Source: an uncultured Verrucomicrobiales bacterium
Lineage (GTDB): Bacteria; Verrucomicrobiota; Verrucomicrobiia; Verrucomicrobiales; Akkermansiaceae
Direction of reading: 5' to 3'
Assembly: GCA_905478925.1 (NCBI GenBank)
Contig: CAJQKQ010000015.1
Coordinates: forward strand, 18,098-82,097
DNA: 64,000 bases
Below the pieces are notes generated by a model. That model ran no database searches and had not been told where the DNA came from. It saw only the letters and a list, made by a program, of their open reading frames with translations. The position numbers and the translations under genes are program-made. Of the stretch, positions 56,706-64,000 are shown piece after piece (the first letter of the stretch is position 1; every line of letters begins with the position of its first letter).

Positions 56706-56858
56706 GCGCCGCAGGCTCTGGACTGCTGGGATTCTTCATTCCCAGCTCTCACGAGAAGCGTCGCCCATCGCAGCGATTGGTCGCTACCTGCCGACTGATT
56801 ACAAACACATCAACCCCGAAAGCTGCGGAACACCACAGCAGTCCAAAGCCTGCGGCGC
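56706..56858. repeat. BIME-like repeat, copy C, remote and inverted
   Basis: Reads GCGCCGCAGGCTCTGGACTG, then a hairpin GCTGGGATTCTTCATTCCCA, and on the far side CCACAGCAGTCCAAAGCCTG. It is the reverse orientation of copies A and B with more divergence (AGCGATTGGTCGCTACCTGC in the core). The hairpin CTGGGA..TCCCAG keeps its pairing through compensating changes. It lies between the convergent metal ATPase and the 56872 gene. Confidence 0.8.
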
Positions 56859-56871
56859 ACCCTCAATCCAG

Positions 56872-57186
56872 CTAGCGGCGCTGGAGCTCGTGGGAGGGGA
56901 AAAACAGGCGCGCGATCCCGTTCAGTAGCCCTGCGAAAATCCGGTAGGTAACGAACAGCACCACCGCAACCATCCCGATGGCGACGAACATCACCAACGC
57001 CATGAACCCGAGAATGATCCATAGCGGCCACCATCTCGCATCGAGCTGTTTCACCCGACCCTGCCACGTGCCCCACTGCGCCCAGGGAGTTCCCTTCGCG
57101 GATTCCTCACGCACAGGTTTCGGCTCCACGGAAACGCCGTCGATTTCGACGACCTCCGCTTCGATGGTTGGTTCGTTGCCACTCAT
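56872..57186 (-). CDS. Small single-span membrane protein, unknown function
   Basis: 104 residues. A polar, acidic N-terminus (MSGNEPTIEAEVVEIDGVSV) is followed by a Trp-rich segment (WAQWGTWQGRVKQLDARWWP) and one or two membrane helices (LWIILGFMALVMFVAIGMVA, VVLFVTYRIFAGLLNGI). It ends in a basic tail. No family recognised. Confidence 0.65.
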   Translation of the reverse strand: MSGNEPTIEAEVVEIDGVSVEPKPVREESAKGTPWAQWGTWQGRVKQLDARWWPLWIILGFMALVMFVAIGMVAVVLFVTYRIFAGLLNGIARLFFPSHELQRR

Positions 57187-57443
57187 TCCGCAGCGAACTT
57201 AGCCTATCTCCCAGAAAATTAAACTGAGAAACCCAGGCACGAAAAAGCGGCACGACGGATCAGCCACAGGGAAAACCCAATAACCCAAAGCGGAGCCAAG
57301 GGAGTAAAAACGGCTTATCCGTCGATGAACCCAAATTTTCCTCTTCGATCTTGAAGCGCAGATGAACGCGCGAAGCAACAGAAGGATGATAAAACTCATG
57401 CAGACGCTGCGCCACCACGGCTACAGATTTTTCGCAGGCAGTC

Positions 57444-57728
57444 AAATCACCGGCGCGGAGGGGGTGTGATTTTTATCGGTGTTTCTCACCCGGTAGGGCT
57501 GATCCGGCTCGGTCAGCCCACTTCAAAAATCTAGCAGCCCGCCACACCCACACGGAAATGAGATCCCGGGGGGGAAATACGGTGTCTTGCCGTGGCTTCA
57601 CTCCCTTTCCGGAGATACGGCGCATCCGTTTTTGATCAGGGCCGACCGAGCCGGATCAGCCCTACCATGATTGAATGACTTGGGCTGCGGCAGGCTAATA
57701 CACCGATAAAAATCACCGGCGCGGAGGG
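57444..57728. repeat. MITE-like palindromic element bounded by 19-bp direct repeats
   Basis: A 19-bp sequence AAATCACCGGCGCGGAGGG is found at 57444-57462 and again at 57710-57728. The second copy is the 3' end of the YHYH gene. Inside, GTGATTTTTATCGGTGT (57466-57482) is exactly inverted at 57700-57716. A 28-bp segment at 57492-57519 (GGTAGGGCTGATCCGGCTCG..) is inverted at 57639-57666 with one mismatch. No gene lies within. The remaining gap 57187-57443 has only a short frame (57260-57445) of no known family. Confidence 0.65.
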
Positions 57729-58685
57729 CGACCCTCCGGAGGCCTTCCGCCCGGGGGCTGGCCGGGCGGCCGTCCTCCCGGGCGTCCCCGTCCGCGCCGG
57801 CGTCCACCCTCGGGGGGCGACTTGAAGAAAGAGCGATCGGGAGTGCCGCGCCAGCTGCGGCCGATGAAGGGATAGGTATTACTAATCACATAGTAGTAGG
57901 TTTCTTCGGGGAATTGCGGCGTGACGCCTTGACGGCCGTTGAACTCGTCGAGGTCGCCCAAGCCCTCGGCGGATTCGAAATCCTCCTCGAAACGGCCGTC
58001 GTACGAGCCGCCGGGGCCGTTGGCTTGCTTCGGGCGCTTGCCGGTTTTCAGGCGATAGCTCGGCTTCAGTTCCGTTACCTCGCTTTTCGCATCATCCGCA
58101 TCCTTGTACCCATAGACGGCGTAGATCGGGAAGCCGTCGGCAGCCCAGCCGACCAGGGTCATGGTATCCTTGGTCGCGCCAAGGCGTTCGATCAAGCCGA
58201 TGGGCAGGCCGTGGTAGTGGTAGGCTCCGTTCGGCTGCACATGGGCGTGGTTCCGATCCAGGCCGAGATCCATCTGGCCGCTCATCGCCTGATAATGCCA
58301 GCCGGAGGAGCGGTCGTTGTTCCAAACCTCCGCGGTACCCGGCTCGAAAGGAACCCCGTTCAGCGCAACACCGAAAAACGAGCGCTGCGGCGGAGTGGGT
58401 TTCGCGGCGATCTCCGGCTTGAGCCTGACCCGGAACTCATACTTCTGCTCGGCGAGGCGGTTCGGGTTCCCCCGGTTCGGAAACTGCCCACGGCGTGTGA
58501 TCGGGCCAACCGTTCGAGCGGATGATGCGGTGGCTTGCGGTTTCCTCGATCTCGACCTTGTGGCTGGGATCGGCGGTCTTGTTTGCTGCGACCCCTCCGT
58601 CATGCGAAGGCTTGCCGGTGATGTGCGCGTGCAGGGCGGTGCATGACACCAGCAGGGCGAGCGCGGAGTGGATGCGGGCTTTCAT
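57713..58685 (-). pseudogene. YHYH-domain secreted protein split by a 1-nt frameshift
   Basis: Two overlapping track ORFs are one gene. From ATG 58685 a signal peptide (MKARIHSALALLVSCTALHA) leads to HRIIRSNGWPDHT in one frame. The rest, RRGQFPNRGNPNRLAEQKYE through HVQPNGAYHYHGLPIGL, is in the next. Dropping one base near 58490 (CCGTGGGCAG to CCGGGGCAG) gives PDHTPGQFPNRGNPN, the expected family sequence. The YHYH motif is intact and the C-terminus is a Gly/Arg/Pro-rich tail (RRRGRGRPGGRPPGQ). The lesion could be a real mutation or a sequencing error. The family is exported and of unknown function. Confidence 0.8.
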
Positions 58686-58772
58686 GATGTCTGCCATCAT
58701 CCGCACCCATCGCGGCAGACACAAGAAAGGGATTGTTAAGAGTCGGTTAAGCCTTTGTGTGTGAAATGACAA

Positions 58773-59450
58773 CTACCTCGGCAGGGCGACGCGAGGCATG
58801 GGCACGATGAAACTCCCCAGGAACAATCCCCCGATGAAGCCGCCGAGGTGTGCTCCATGGGCGGTTATTTGATCACCCCCGATGTAACCGTTGAAATCCA
58901 GGATCAAGCTGAGGACACCTAAAAGCGCGAGCTGCGACGGGGCGATCGGTCTCGCGACAGGCCAGACATGGGGATTGGGAAGTTGCCAGCGAACGGCCAT
59001 GGCCAGATAAAGCCCCTCGAAACCCATGACTGCCCCGGATGCACCGAGACAAGGGTTGGGTGCGTCCGCATTGAGCGCGACATGGCAGATATTGCCACAG
59101 ATGCCGGTGAAAACGAAAATCGGCAGCACCCAGCGTGCGCCCAAGAGCTCCGAGGCAATGGCTGCGAAGATCCAGAGAAACGCCATGTTTCCCGAGAGAT
59201 GCCCGAAATCAGCGTGCAGCAGAGTGGCCGTGAAGAGAGTGAAAATTTCCTTAGCAGCGCCCATGCTGAAATTTCCGGAACGGATCTCGCCCCATGCGGA
59301 AACGATCCCCTCCGGCACGGCGGAGAAGCGGTAGGTGAACCCGTAATCGGCGAAATTCTGCACGATCAACACCGCCGTGATAAAAACGATCAGGCCAAGG
59401 GTCAGCCCCTGCTGCCGGAGCAACTCACGCAGTTGGAAAAAGCGGGGCAC
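58773..59450 (-). CDS. Rhomboid-family intramembrane protease, second copy
   Basis: 225 residues, six membrane helices. Catalytic Ser motif LGASGAVMGFEG and His in HGAHLGGFIGGLFLG. The HxxxN region reads HADFGHLSGNMAFLWIF. It has the compact layout of bacterial GlpG-like enzymes without the long cytoplasmic N-terminus of the rhomboid at 22054. It follows sdhA by 41 bp on the same strand, where sdhB would usually be found. Confidence 0.92.
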   Translation of the reverse strand: MPRFFQLRELLRQQGLTLGLIVFITAVLIVQNFADYGFTYRFSAVPEGIVSAWGEIRSGNFSMGAAKEIFTLFTATLLHADFGHLSGNMAFLWIFAAIASELLGARWVLPIFVFTGICGNICHVALNADAPNPCLGASGAVMGFEGLYLAMAVRWQLPNPHVWPVARPIAPSQLALLGVLSLILDFNGYIGGDQITAHGAHLGGFIGGLFLGSFIVPMPRVALPR

Positions 59451-59491
59451 GGGGCAGAATAATAAAACGGCGACCGAAGGTCACCGCTACG

Positions 59492-61462
59492 TTACGCGTA
59501 GCTGCGGACGGAGAGTTTCACGCTCTCGTATTCGAGCTCCTCCTTGTGGAGCGTCGGGGTCTGGCCGGGGCCGTGGTATTCCCAGGCGGAGACGTAGGCG
59601 AAGGTGTCGTCGTGGCGCTTGGCCTCGCCGGGTTGGGTCTTGCCGTCCTTGACCTCCTGGCTGTCCTCGGTGAACTGGTGCTCGCCGCGGAAGTGGCCGC
59701 CGCAGGATTCCTCGCGCTGAAGTGCGTCGTGGCACATCAGCTCGCCGAACTCCAGAAAATCGGCGACCCGGCCTGCTTTCTCCAGCTCCATGTTGGCGGT
59801 GTCCGCAGTGCCCGGGATACGAACATTGTTCCAGAATTCCTCGCGGATCTGCGGGATGCGCTCGAGCGCCTCGGTGAGGCCTTTCGCGGTGCGCTCCATG
59901 CCGCATTTGTCCCACATGACCTTGCCGAGATCGCGGTGAAAGGAATCGACCGTGCGTTTCCCCTGGATTGAGAGGAGCTTGGAAATGCGCTCGCGGACTT
60001 CTCCCTCGACCTGCGCGAAGGCCGGATCCGAGATGCTGACCGAGCCGGGCGTCTGGGTAGCGAGATAGTTCGCGATGGTGGTGGGAATAACGAAATATCC
60101 GTCGGCAAGACCCTGCATGAGAGCGGAGGCGCCGAGGCGGTTCGCTCCGTGGTCGGAGAAATTCGCTTCGCCCAGAACGTGGAGCCCGGGGATGTTCGAC
60201 ATCAGGTTGTAGTCCACCCAGAGGCCGCCCATGGTGTAGTGGACAGCGGGGTAAATCATCATCGGGCGCTGATATGGGTTTTCGCCGGTGATCTTCTCAT
60301 ACATCTGGAAAAGGTTTCCGTAGCTTGAGCGGATCTTATCCTCGCCGAGGCGCTTGATCGCATCCCGGAAATCGAGATAGACGCCGAGCCCGGTCGTGGC
60401 GACGCCGCGGCCGTCGTCGCAGGCTTCCTTGGCGGCGCGGGAGGAGATATCGCGCGGCGCGAGGTTTCCGAAGGACGGATATTTCCGCTCAAGATAGTAG
60501 TCGCGGTCGTCTTCACCGACATCGTTGGGATGGAGTTCCCCGGCACGGATCTTTTTCGCGATCTGCTTGGTTTTCGGTGCCCACACACGACCGTCGTTGC
60601 GGAGCGACTCGGACATCAGGGTGAGCTTCGACTGGTATTCGCCGGAGACCGGGATGCAGGTCGGGTGGATCTGCGTGTAGCAGGGATTTGCCATCAGGGC
60701 ACCACGGCGCGAGGCGCGCCATGCGGCCATGACGTTGCAGCCCATGGCGTTGGTGGAGAGGAAAAAGACATTGCCGTAGCCGCCGGTGGCGAGGATCACC
60801 GCATCCGCCGCGTGGGTGGAGATCGCCCCGGTGTTCAGGTCGCGCACAACGATGCCTTTGGCGTGGCCGTCGATCTTCACCAGATCGAGCATTTCCGTGC
60901 GGGGGTACATTTTCACCCCGCCCTTGTGGATCTCCTTCTCAAGCGCCTGGTAGCAACCGATGAGGAGCTGCTGGCCGGTCTGGCCGCGGGCGTAGAAAGT
61001 CCGGGAAACCTGTGCACCGCCGAAGGAGCGGTTGTCCAGCAGGCCGCCGTATTCGCGGGCGAAGGGCACACCCTGGGCCACGCATTGGTCGATGATGTTA
61101 TTGGAAACCTCAGCGAGTCGATAGACGTTGGCCTCGCGGGAGCGAAAGTCGCCGCCTTTGACCGTATCGTAGAAGAGTCGGTAAACCGAATCGCCGTCGT
61201 TGCGGTAGTTCTTGGCGGCATTGATCCCGCCCTGGGCGGCGATCGAGTGGGCGCGGCGCGGAGAATCCTGGTAGCAGAAGCATTTCACCTGGTAGCCGAG
61301 CTCGGAAAGGGTCGCGGCGGCAGCTCCCCCTGCGAGTCCTGAGCCAACCACGATGACCGAAAATTTCCGTTTGTTCGCCGGGTTGATGAGCTTGGAGTTC
61401 ATCTTGTGGCTGGACCATTTCTGCTCCAGGGGGCCGGCGGGGATTTTGCTATCGAGTGACAT
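59492..61462 (-). CDS. sdhA: Succinate dehydrogenase flavoprotein subunit
   Basis: 656 residues. It oxidises succinate to fumarate in the TCA cycle, with FAD bound covalently at the His of [14 protein letters not shown]. The dinucleotide site is [39 protein letters not shown] and [13 protein letters not shown]-like [19 protein letters not shown] are catalytic-region signatures. The length (~650) and form are those of the Bacteroidetes/epsilon-type enzyme that pairs with a cytochrome b558 subunit, encoded just upstream. No iron-sulfur subunit gene lies next to it in this window. Confidence 0.96.
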   Translation of the reverse strand: MSLDSKIPAGPLEQKWSSHKMNSKLINPANKRKFSVIVVGSGLAGGAAAATLSELGYQVKCFCYQDSPRRAHSIAAQGGINAAKNYRNDGDSVYRLFYDTVKGGDFRSREANVYRLAEVSNNIIDQCVAQGVPFAREYGGLLDNRSFGGAQVSRTFYARGQTGQQLLIGCYQALEKEIHKGGVKMYPRTEMLDLVKIDGHAKGIVVRDLNTGAISTHAADAVILATGGYGNVFFLSTNAMGCNVMAAWRASRRGALMANPCYTQIHPTCIPVSGEYQSKLTLMSESLRNDGRVWAPKTKQIAKKIRAGELHPNDVGEDDRDYYLERKYPSFGNLAPRDISSRAAKEACDDGRGVATTGLGVYLDFRDAIKRLGEDKIRSSYGNLFQMYEKITGENPYQRPMMIYPAVHYTMGGLWVDYNLMSNIPGLHVLGEANFSDHGANRLGASALMQGLADGYFVIPTTIANYLATQTPGSVSISDPAFAQVEGEVRERISKLLSIQGKRTVDSFHRDLGKVMWDKCGMERTAKGLTEALERIPQIREEFWNNVRIPGTADTANMELEKAGRVADFLEFGELMCHDALQREESCGGHFRGEHQFTEDSQEVKDGKTQPGEAKRHDDTFAYVSAWEYHGPGQTPTLHKEELEYESVKLSVRSYA

Positions 61463-61525
61463 GGGGATGCGGGGAAAAGTTGTTCGAATCGGGCGAGCGA
61501 GTGGCTTCTGGTTAGCGGGCGGGGC

Positions 61526-62218
61526 TTATTTCACGATGCCGAGAAAAATCGCGAGCGGGACGGAGATGAAGCCCGCCCAGATGATGACGGAGAATCCGAG
61601 GGAGATCTTCTGGATCAGTTCGCTGGCGTTTTTCGAACGCAGCCCGAGCGTCTGGAACATTGAGGCCACCCCGTGGCTGAGGTGGGAGCAGAGCAGCGTC
61701 ATCGCGATGATGTAGAACAGCACCACCAAGAAGGTGAGGAAACTCGGAGCAAAGCCGGCGATCACCATTCCGTAGGGATCCGTTTCACCGAGACCGGCGA
61801 GGTGAGAATTCACCCGGACGGTGAAATGCAGCAGGTGGAAAATGATGAACGCGAGTATCGTCAGCCCGGAAACGATCATAATCCGTGATGACTTCGATGC
61901 CTGGATGGTGGCCTTGAATTCGTATTCCTGCTTCCTCGCCGCCTTGTTCTCACGGGTCAGCAGAACCGTCGCCCAGACATGCAGTGTGACAACGACAAGC
62001 AGCCCGATTCGCGCCACCCAGATCAGCGCCCCGTGGCCTGCATCGTGGAGAAATTCCGCGTATTCATTGAAAGCATCGCGACCCATGTAGATCAGCAGGT
62101 TGCCCGTCAGGTGGCCTGCGAGGAAGAGCACCATCGCCAGGCCAGTGACGGCGACGACAAGTTTTTTGCCGATGGAGGATTGCCAGTAAGCTGCGGCGCT
62201 GCGGGTAAGGGCGTTCAT
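61526..62218 (-). CDS. sdhC: Succinate dehydrogenase cytochrome b558 subunit
   Basis: 230 residues from ATG 62218 (MNALTRSAAAYWQSSIGKK); the track's 18 earlier codons are doubtful. Five membrane helices anchor the complex and carry diheme ligands (His in FLAGHLTGNLLIY, TLHVWATVLL, IFHLLHFTVRVNSH and CSHLSHGVASM). It passes electrons from succinate to menaquinone. It is the first gene of the sdhC-sdhA pair, 63 bp upstream of sdhA. Confidence 0.92.
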   Translation of the reverse strand: MNALTRSAAAYWQSSIGKKLVVAVTGLAMVLFLAGHLTGNLLIYMGRDAFNEYAEFLHDAGHGALIWVARIGLLVVVTLHVWATVLLTRENKAARKQEYEFKATIQASKSSRIMIVSGLTILAFIIFHLLHFTVRVNSHLAGLGETDPYGMVIAGFAPSFLTFLVVLFYIIAMTLLCSHLSHGVASMFQTLGLRSKNASELIQKISLGFSVIIWAGFISVPLAIFLGIVK

Positions 62219-62316
62219 TGGGAAAGAAAATGGAAACGCGCTAATCTTGGCGCGGCTCCACCAAAAGCTCAAACCCTAATCCCCGAATTTCAAGGAAGAG
62301 TTCCTGACCCTCCAAT

Positions 62317-62477
62317 ATGGAGCGCGGCTTTCAAACCGCTTGGCGAGGAGCGAGGAGCGAGGAGCGAGGAGCAAGGAGCAAGGAGCAAGGAGCAAGGAGC
62401 AGAGATCAGAGAGCAGAGAGCAGAGAGCAGAGAGCAGGGAGCAGGGAGCAGGGAGCAGGGAGCAGGGAGCAGGGAGC
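62317..62477. repeat. REP-like arm followed by nineteen 7-bp tandem repeats
   Basis: A single family-1 REP-like arm (62317-62341, ATGGAGCGCGGCTTTCAAAC) leads into exactly 19 heptamers from 62345 to 62477. They are 4 GAGGAGC, 4 AAGGAGC, 1 AGAGATC, 4 AGAGAGC and 6 AGGGAGC. The variants occur in blocks, which shows stepwise expansion by slippage. The array lies upstream of sdhC in the promoter region between it and the NOS gene. Confidence 0.9.
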
Positions 62478-62682
62478 TAAGAGCTTAGACTTTCCGAAGC
62501 CTGATCGCGTGGGGCAAAGCCCTTTACGCGATTGTAACAAGTGATATCAGCGATGGCACGTCGCCCGCCAAAGCTACCCGGAAAACATCTGATATACACA
62601 CGCTGCACAAAAAATCCCTTGCTAAATCAAGGCTTTTTCCTCCAATCTCCATAAACAGGTTTCTCGGATATGACTCACTGAG

Positions 62683-62702
62683 AGCCTACTAATAAGTAGG
62701 CT
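62683..62702. terminator. Hairpin in the sdhC-NOS intergenic region
   Basis: AGCCTACT pairs with AGTAGGCT around a 4-nt loop (AATA). No strong T-run follows, so it may be a regulatory hairpin and not a terminator. The remainder of 62478-62845 shows no gene and must hold the promoters of the divergent sdhC and NOS genes. Confidence 0.4.
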
Positions 62703-62845
62703 GTTCGGCGGAGAAACAGCCCGATGGAAACTAAATCTGAACCCCTTTCAACCCCGGGTCGCCGGTGAAGCGATGGCCGCAGGATTCAAAGCAATCTCCT
62801 AACAGTACATTCCTTCGCTTATCGCCGGCCCATCCCTGAAGATTC

Positions 62846-64000
62846 ATGTATCCGATCTCCTATAAAGAACCGACCGGCGCAGCGACATCTGGAGGTGCAT
62901 GCCCTTATGCCGCGAGTGTTTTCGACCATGCGCGTAGCTGGCGGGCTGACGAGGCTTGGAAGCTAGTTCAAGCCATGTCGGACGGCTCCGGCGGGATGAC
63001 GCTGGGCGATGCCGCTCGCCTGGCGTGGCGCGAATCAGTGCGTTGCATAGGACGTCTGCATTGGCGCTCTCTGCAGGTCGTCGACGCCCGCTCGCTGGAT
63101 GATGCCGACGAGGTTTTCGAGGCCTGTGTCGAGCACCTGCGCGTAGCCACCAACGGTGGTCGCATCATTCCAACGCAGACGGTTTTCTCCCAGTGGCGGG
63201 AAGGGCATCCGAGCATTCGGATCTGGAACCACCAGCTGATCCGCTACGCCGGATACCGCCACGCAGACGGCTCGGTGTTGGGCGACCCCATGAACGTGGC
63301 CTTCACCGAGCGGGTCCGCTCGCTCGGCTGGGCGCCATCGGCCGACCCCGGACGCTTCGATTTGCTGCCTTTGGTCATTGAGGTGGACGGACGGGTTATC
63401 GTCCGCGAATTGCCGCGCGAGGTCGTGCTGGAGGTCGAGCTCGAGCACCCTGAGTATCCTTGGTTCGCGAAACTCGGGCTGCGGTGGCACGCCGTGCCGG
63501 CGATCACAGACATGATGCTGGTCACCCTAGACGATGTCTTTCCCTGCGCCCCCTTCAACGGTTGGTATATGGGAACCGAAATCGGTGCCCGCAACCTCGG
63601 CGACGCCAACCGCTACAACCTCCTACCAGAAGTGGCAGAGCGGCTCGGATTGCAGCGTGACAGCGACCTGTGGAAGGACCGTGCCCTGCTCGTGCTCAAC
63701 GAAGCCGTATTGCATTCCTTCGCCCGTGAAGGTGTGCGCATGGTGGACCACCACCAAGCTTCGCGCGAATTCCTCGCCCACTGTGAGCGCGAGCAATCCC
63801 AGGGCCACGAAGTACAGGCCGAGTGGTCATGGATCGTGCCGCCCATCTCCGGCTCGTCCACGGGTGTTTTCCATCGCCTTTATCCGTTGCAACCGCGATT
63901 GCCAAACTTGCTGCCACAAGTGGAGGCATGGAAAGATCACGAAGGGACAGCTCAAACTGCACCCTTAAGCACCCCTGAGAATAAAAACAAGAATGCCGAA
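62846..64000 (+). CDS. nos: Nitric oxide synthase oxygenase domain protein, 3' end outside window
   Basis: Missing from the ORF track because it has no stop inside the window. From ATG 62846 the frame stays open for 385 codons; a TGA four codons upstream fixes the start. The heme-thiolate Cys is C67 in VRCIGRLHWRSL. IWNHQLIRYAGYRHADGSVL, GRFDLLPLVIEVDGR, VPAITDMMLV, FNGWYMGTEIGARNL (Arg-binding Glu E245), LWKDRALLVLNEAVLHSF and VDHHQASREF follow in NOS order to about residue 345. This is a nearly complete bacterial NOS domain that makes nitric oxide from arginine. After residue ~365 a polar stretch (EGTAQTAPLSTPENKNKNAE) begins, so another domain may follow. Confidence 0.95.
   Translation, partial: MYPISYKEPTGAATSGGACPYAASVFDHARSWRADEAWKLVQAMSDGSGGMTLGDAARLAWRESVRCIGRLHWRSLQVVDARSLDDADEVFEACVEHLRVATNGGRIIPTQTVFSQWREGHPSIRIWNHQLIRYAGYRHADGSVLGDPMNVAFTERVRSLGWAPSADPGRFDLLPLVIEVDGRVIVRELPREVVLEVELEHPEYPWFAKLGLRWHAVPAITDMMLVTLDDVFPCAPFNGWYMGTEIGARNLGDANRYNLLPEVAERLGLQRDSDLWKDRALLVLNEAVLHSFAREGVRMVDHHQASREFLAHCEREQSQGHEVQAEWSWIVPPISGSSTGVFHRLYPLQPRLPNLLPQVEAWKDHEGTAQTAPLSTPENKNKNAE

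Noticed and set aside
57260-57445. 61-codon minus-strand ORF beside the MITE-like element
   Set aside because: TTG start, no family, not supported by context; probably degraded intergenic sequence.
62345-62477. Regular repeat array considered as a CRISPR
   Set aside because: The units are 7 bp with no spacers, so it is a tandem microsatellite-like array and not a CRISPR.

Overview
The window looks like chromosomal DNA of a verrucomicrobial bacterium, probably Verrucomicrobiaceae (Luteolibacter/Haloferula-like). This is inferred from gene content, not from a search. Pointers are a planctomycete/verrucomicrobial cytochrome c fused to a DUF2231-type membrane domain and LRR-like repeats, a lysine-rich histone-like DUF2934 protein, a giant secreted subtilase with a typical verrucomicrobial C-terminus, menaquinone genes, an sdhC-sdhA pair of the cytochrome b558 type, GxxExxY and RAYT elements, and many palindromic intergenic repeats. 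No rRNA, tRNA or CRISPR array was seen.

Layout. 0-12.3 kb is housekeeping: a partial secreted protein, PhoH-like ATPase, DUF2934 protein, OmpA-like protein, rlmN, small membrane proteins, the cytochrome/LRR protein, an M23 peptidase, a thioredoxin-like ferredoxin, pyrD, a DUF5329 protein and a TRAM-type RNA m5U methyltransferase. 12.3-17.3 kb is the 1641-residue S8 protease. 17.4-23 kb is an iron/envelope-energy block: feoA-feoB plus a 45-residue Cys-rich FeoB partner that is too short for the ORF track, convergent with a rhomboid-tonB-exbB-exbD operon. 23-31.3 kb has an alpha/beta hydrolase, a broken GxxExxY gene inside a 492-bp element with 40-bp inverted ends, a DUF3500 protein, recQ, an SPF-repeat protein, def, and an operon ending in a pseudopilin and an ABC ATPase.

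31.4-45.3 kb is a transport island: a complete RND pump operon (OMF-MFP-RND), then gltS, a small ORF, MFP and RND, then a divergent OMF, plus a decayed OprD porin. The island lies between an ABC ATPase (ending 31307) and an ABC-2 permease (starting 45367) that may once have been neighbours. 46.2-47.1 kb is a REP-associated tyrosine transposase (RAYT) between two copies of a ~155-bp BIME-like repeat; a third copy is 10 kb away. 47-54 kb carries sucD-sucC, a two-CBM20 4-alpha-glucanotransferase, menA and menB. 54.3-62.2 kb has a P1B-4-like metal ATPase, a MITE-like palindromic element, a frameshifted YHYH protein, a second rhomboid and sdhA-sdhC with no sdhB beside them.

The most notable item is at the right edge. 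Bases 62846-64000 encode a nitric oxide synthase oxygenase domain with the heme Cys and Arg-binding Glu motifs. It has no stop codon before the window ends, so the ORF track misses it, and it carries a linker-like tail that hints at a further domain. Other highlights are the split ABC operon, the RAYT/BIME set, the GxxExxY mobile cassette and several young pseudogenes with a single lesion.
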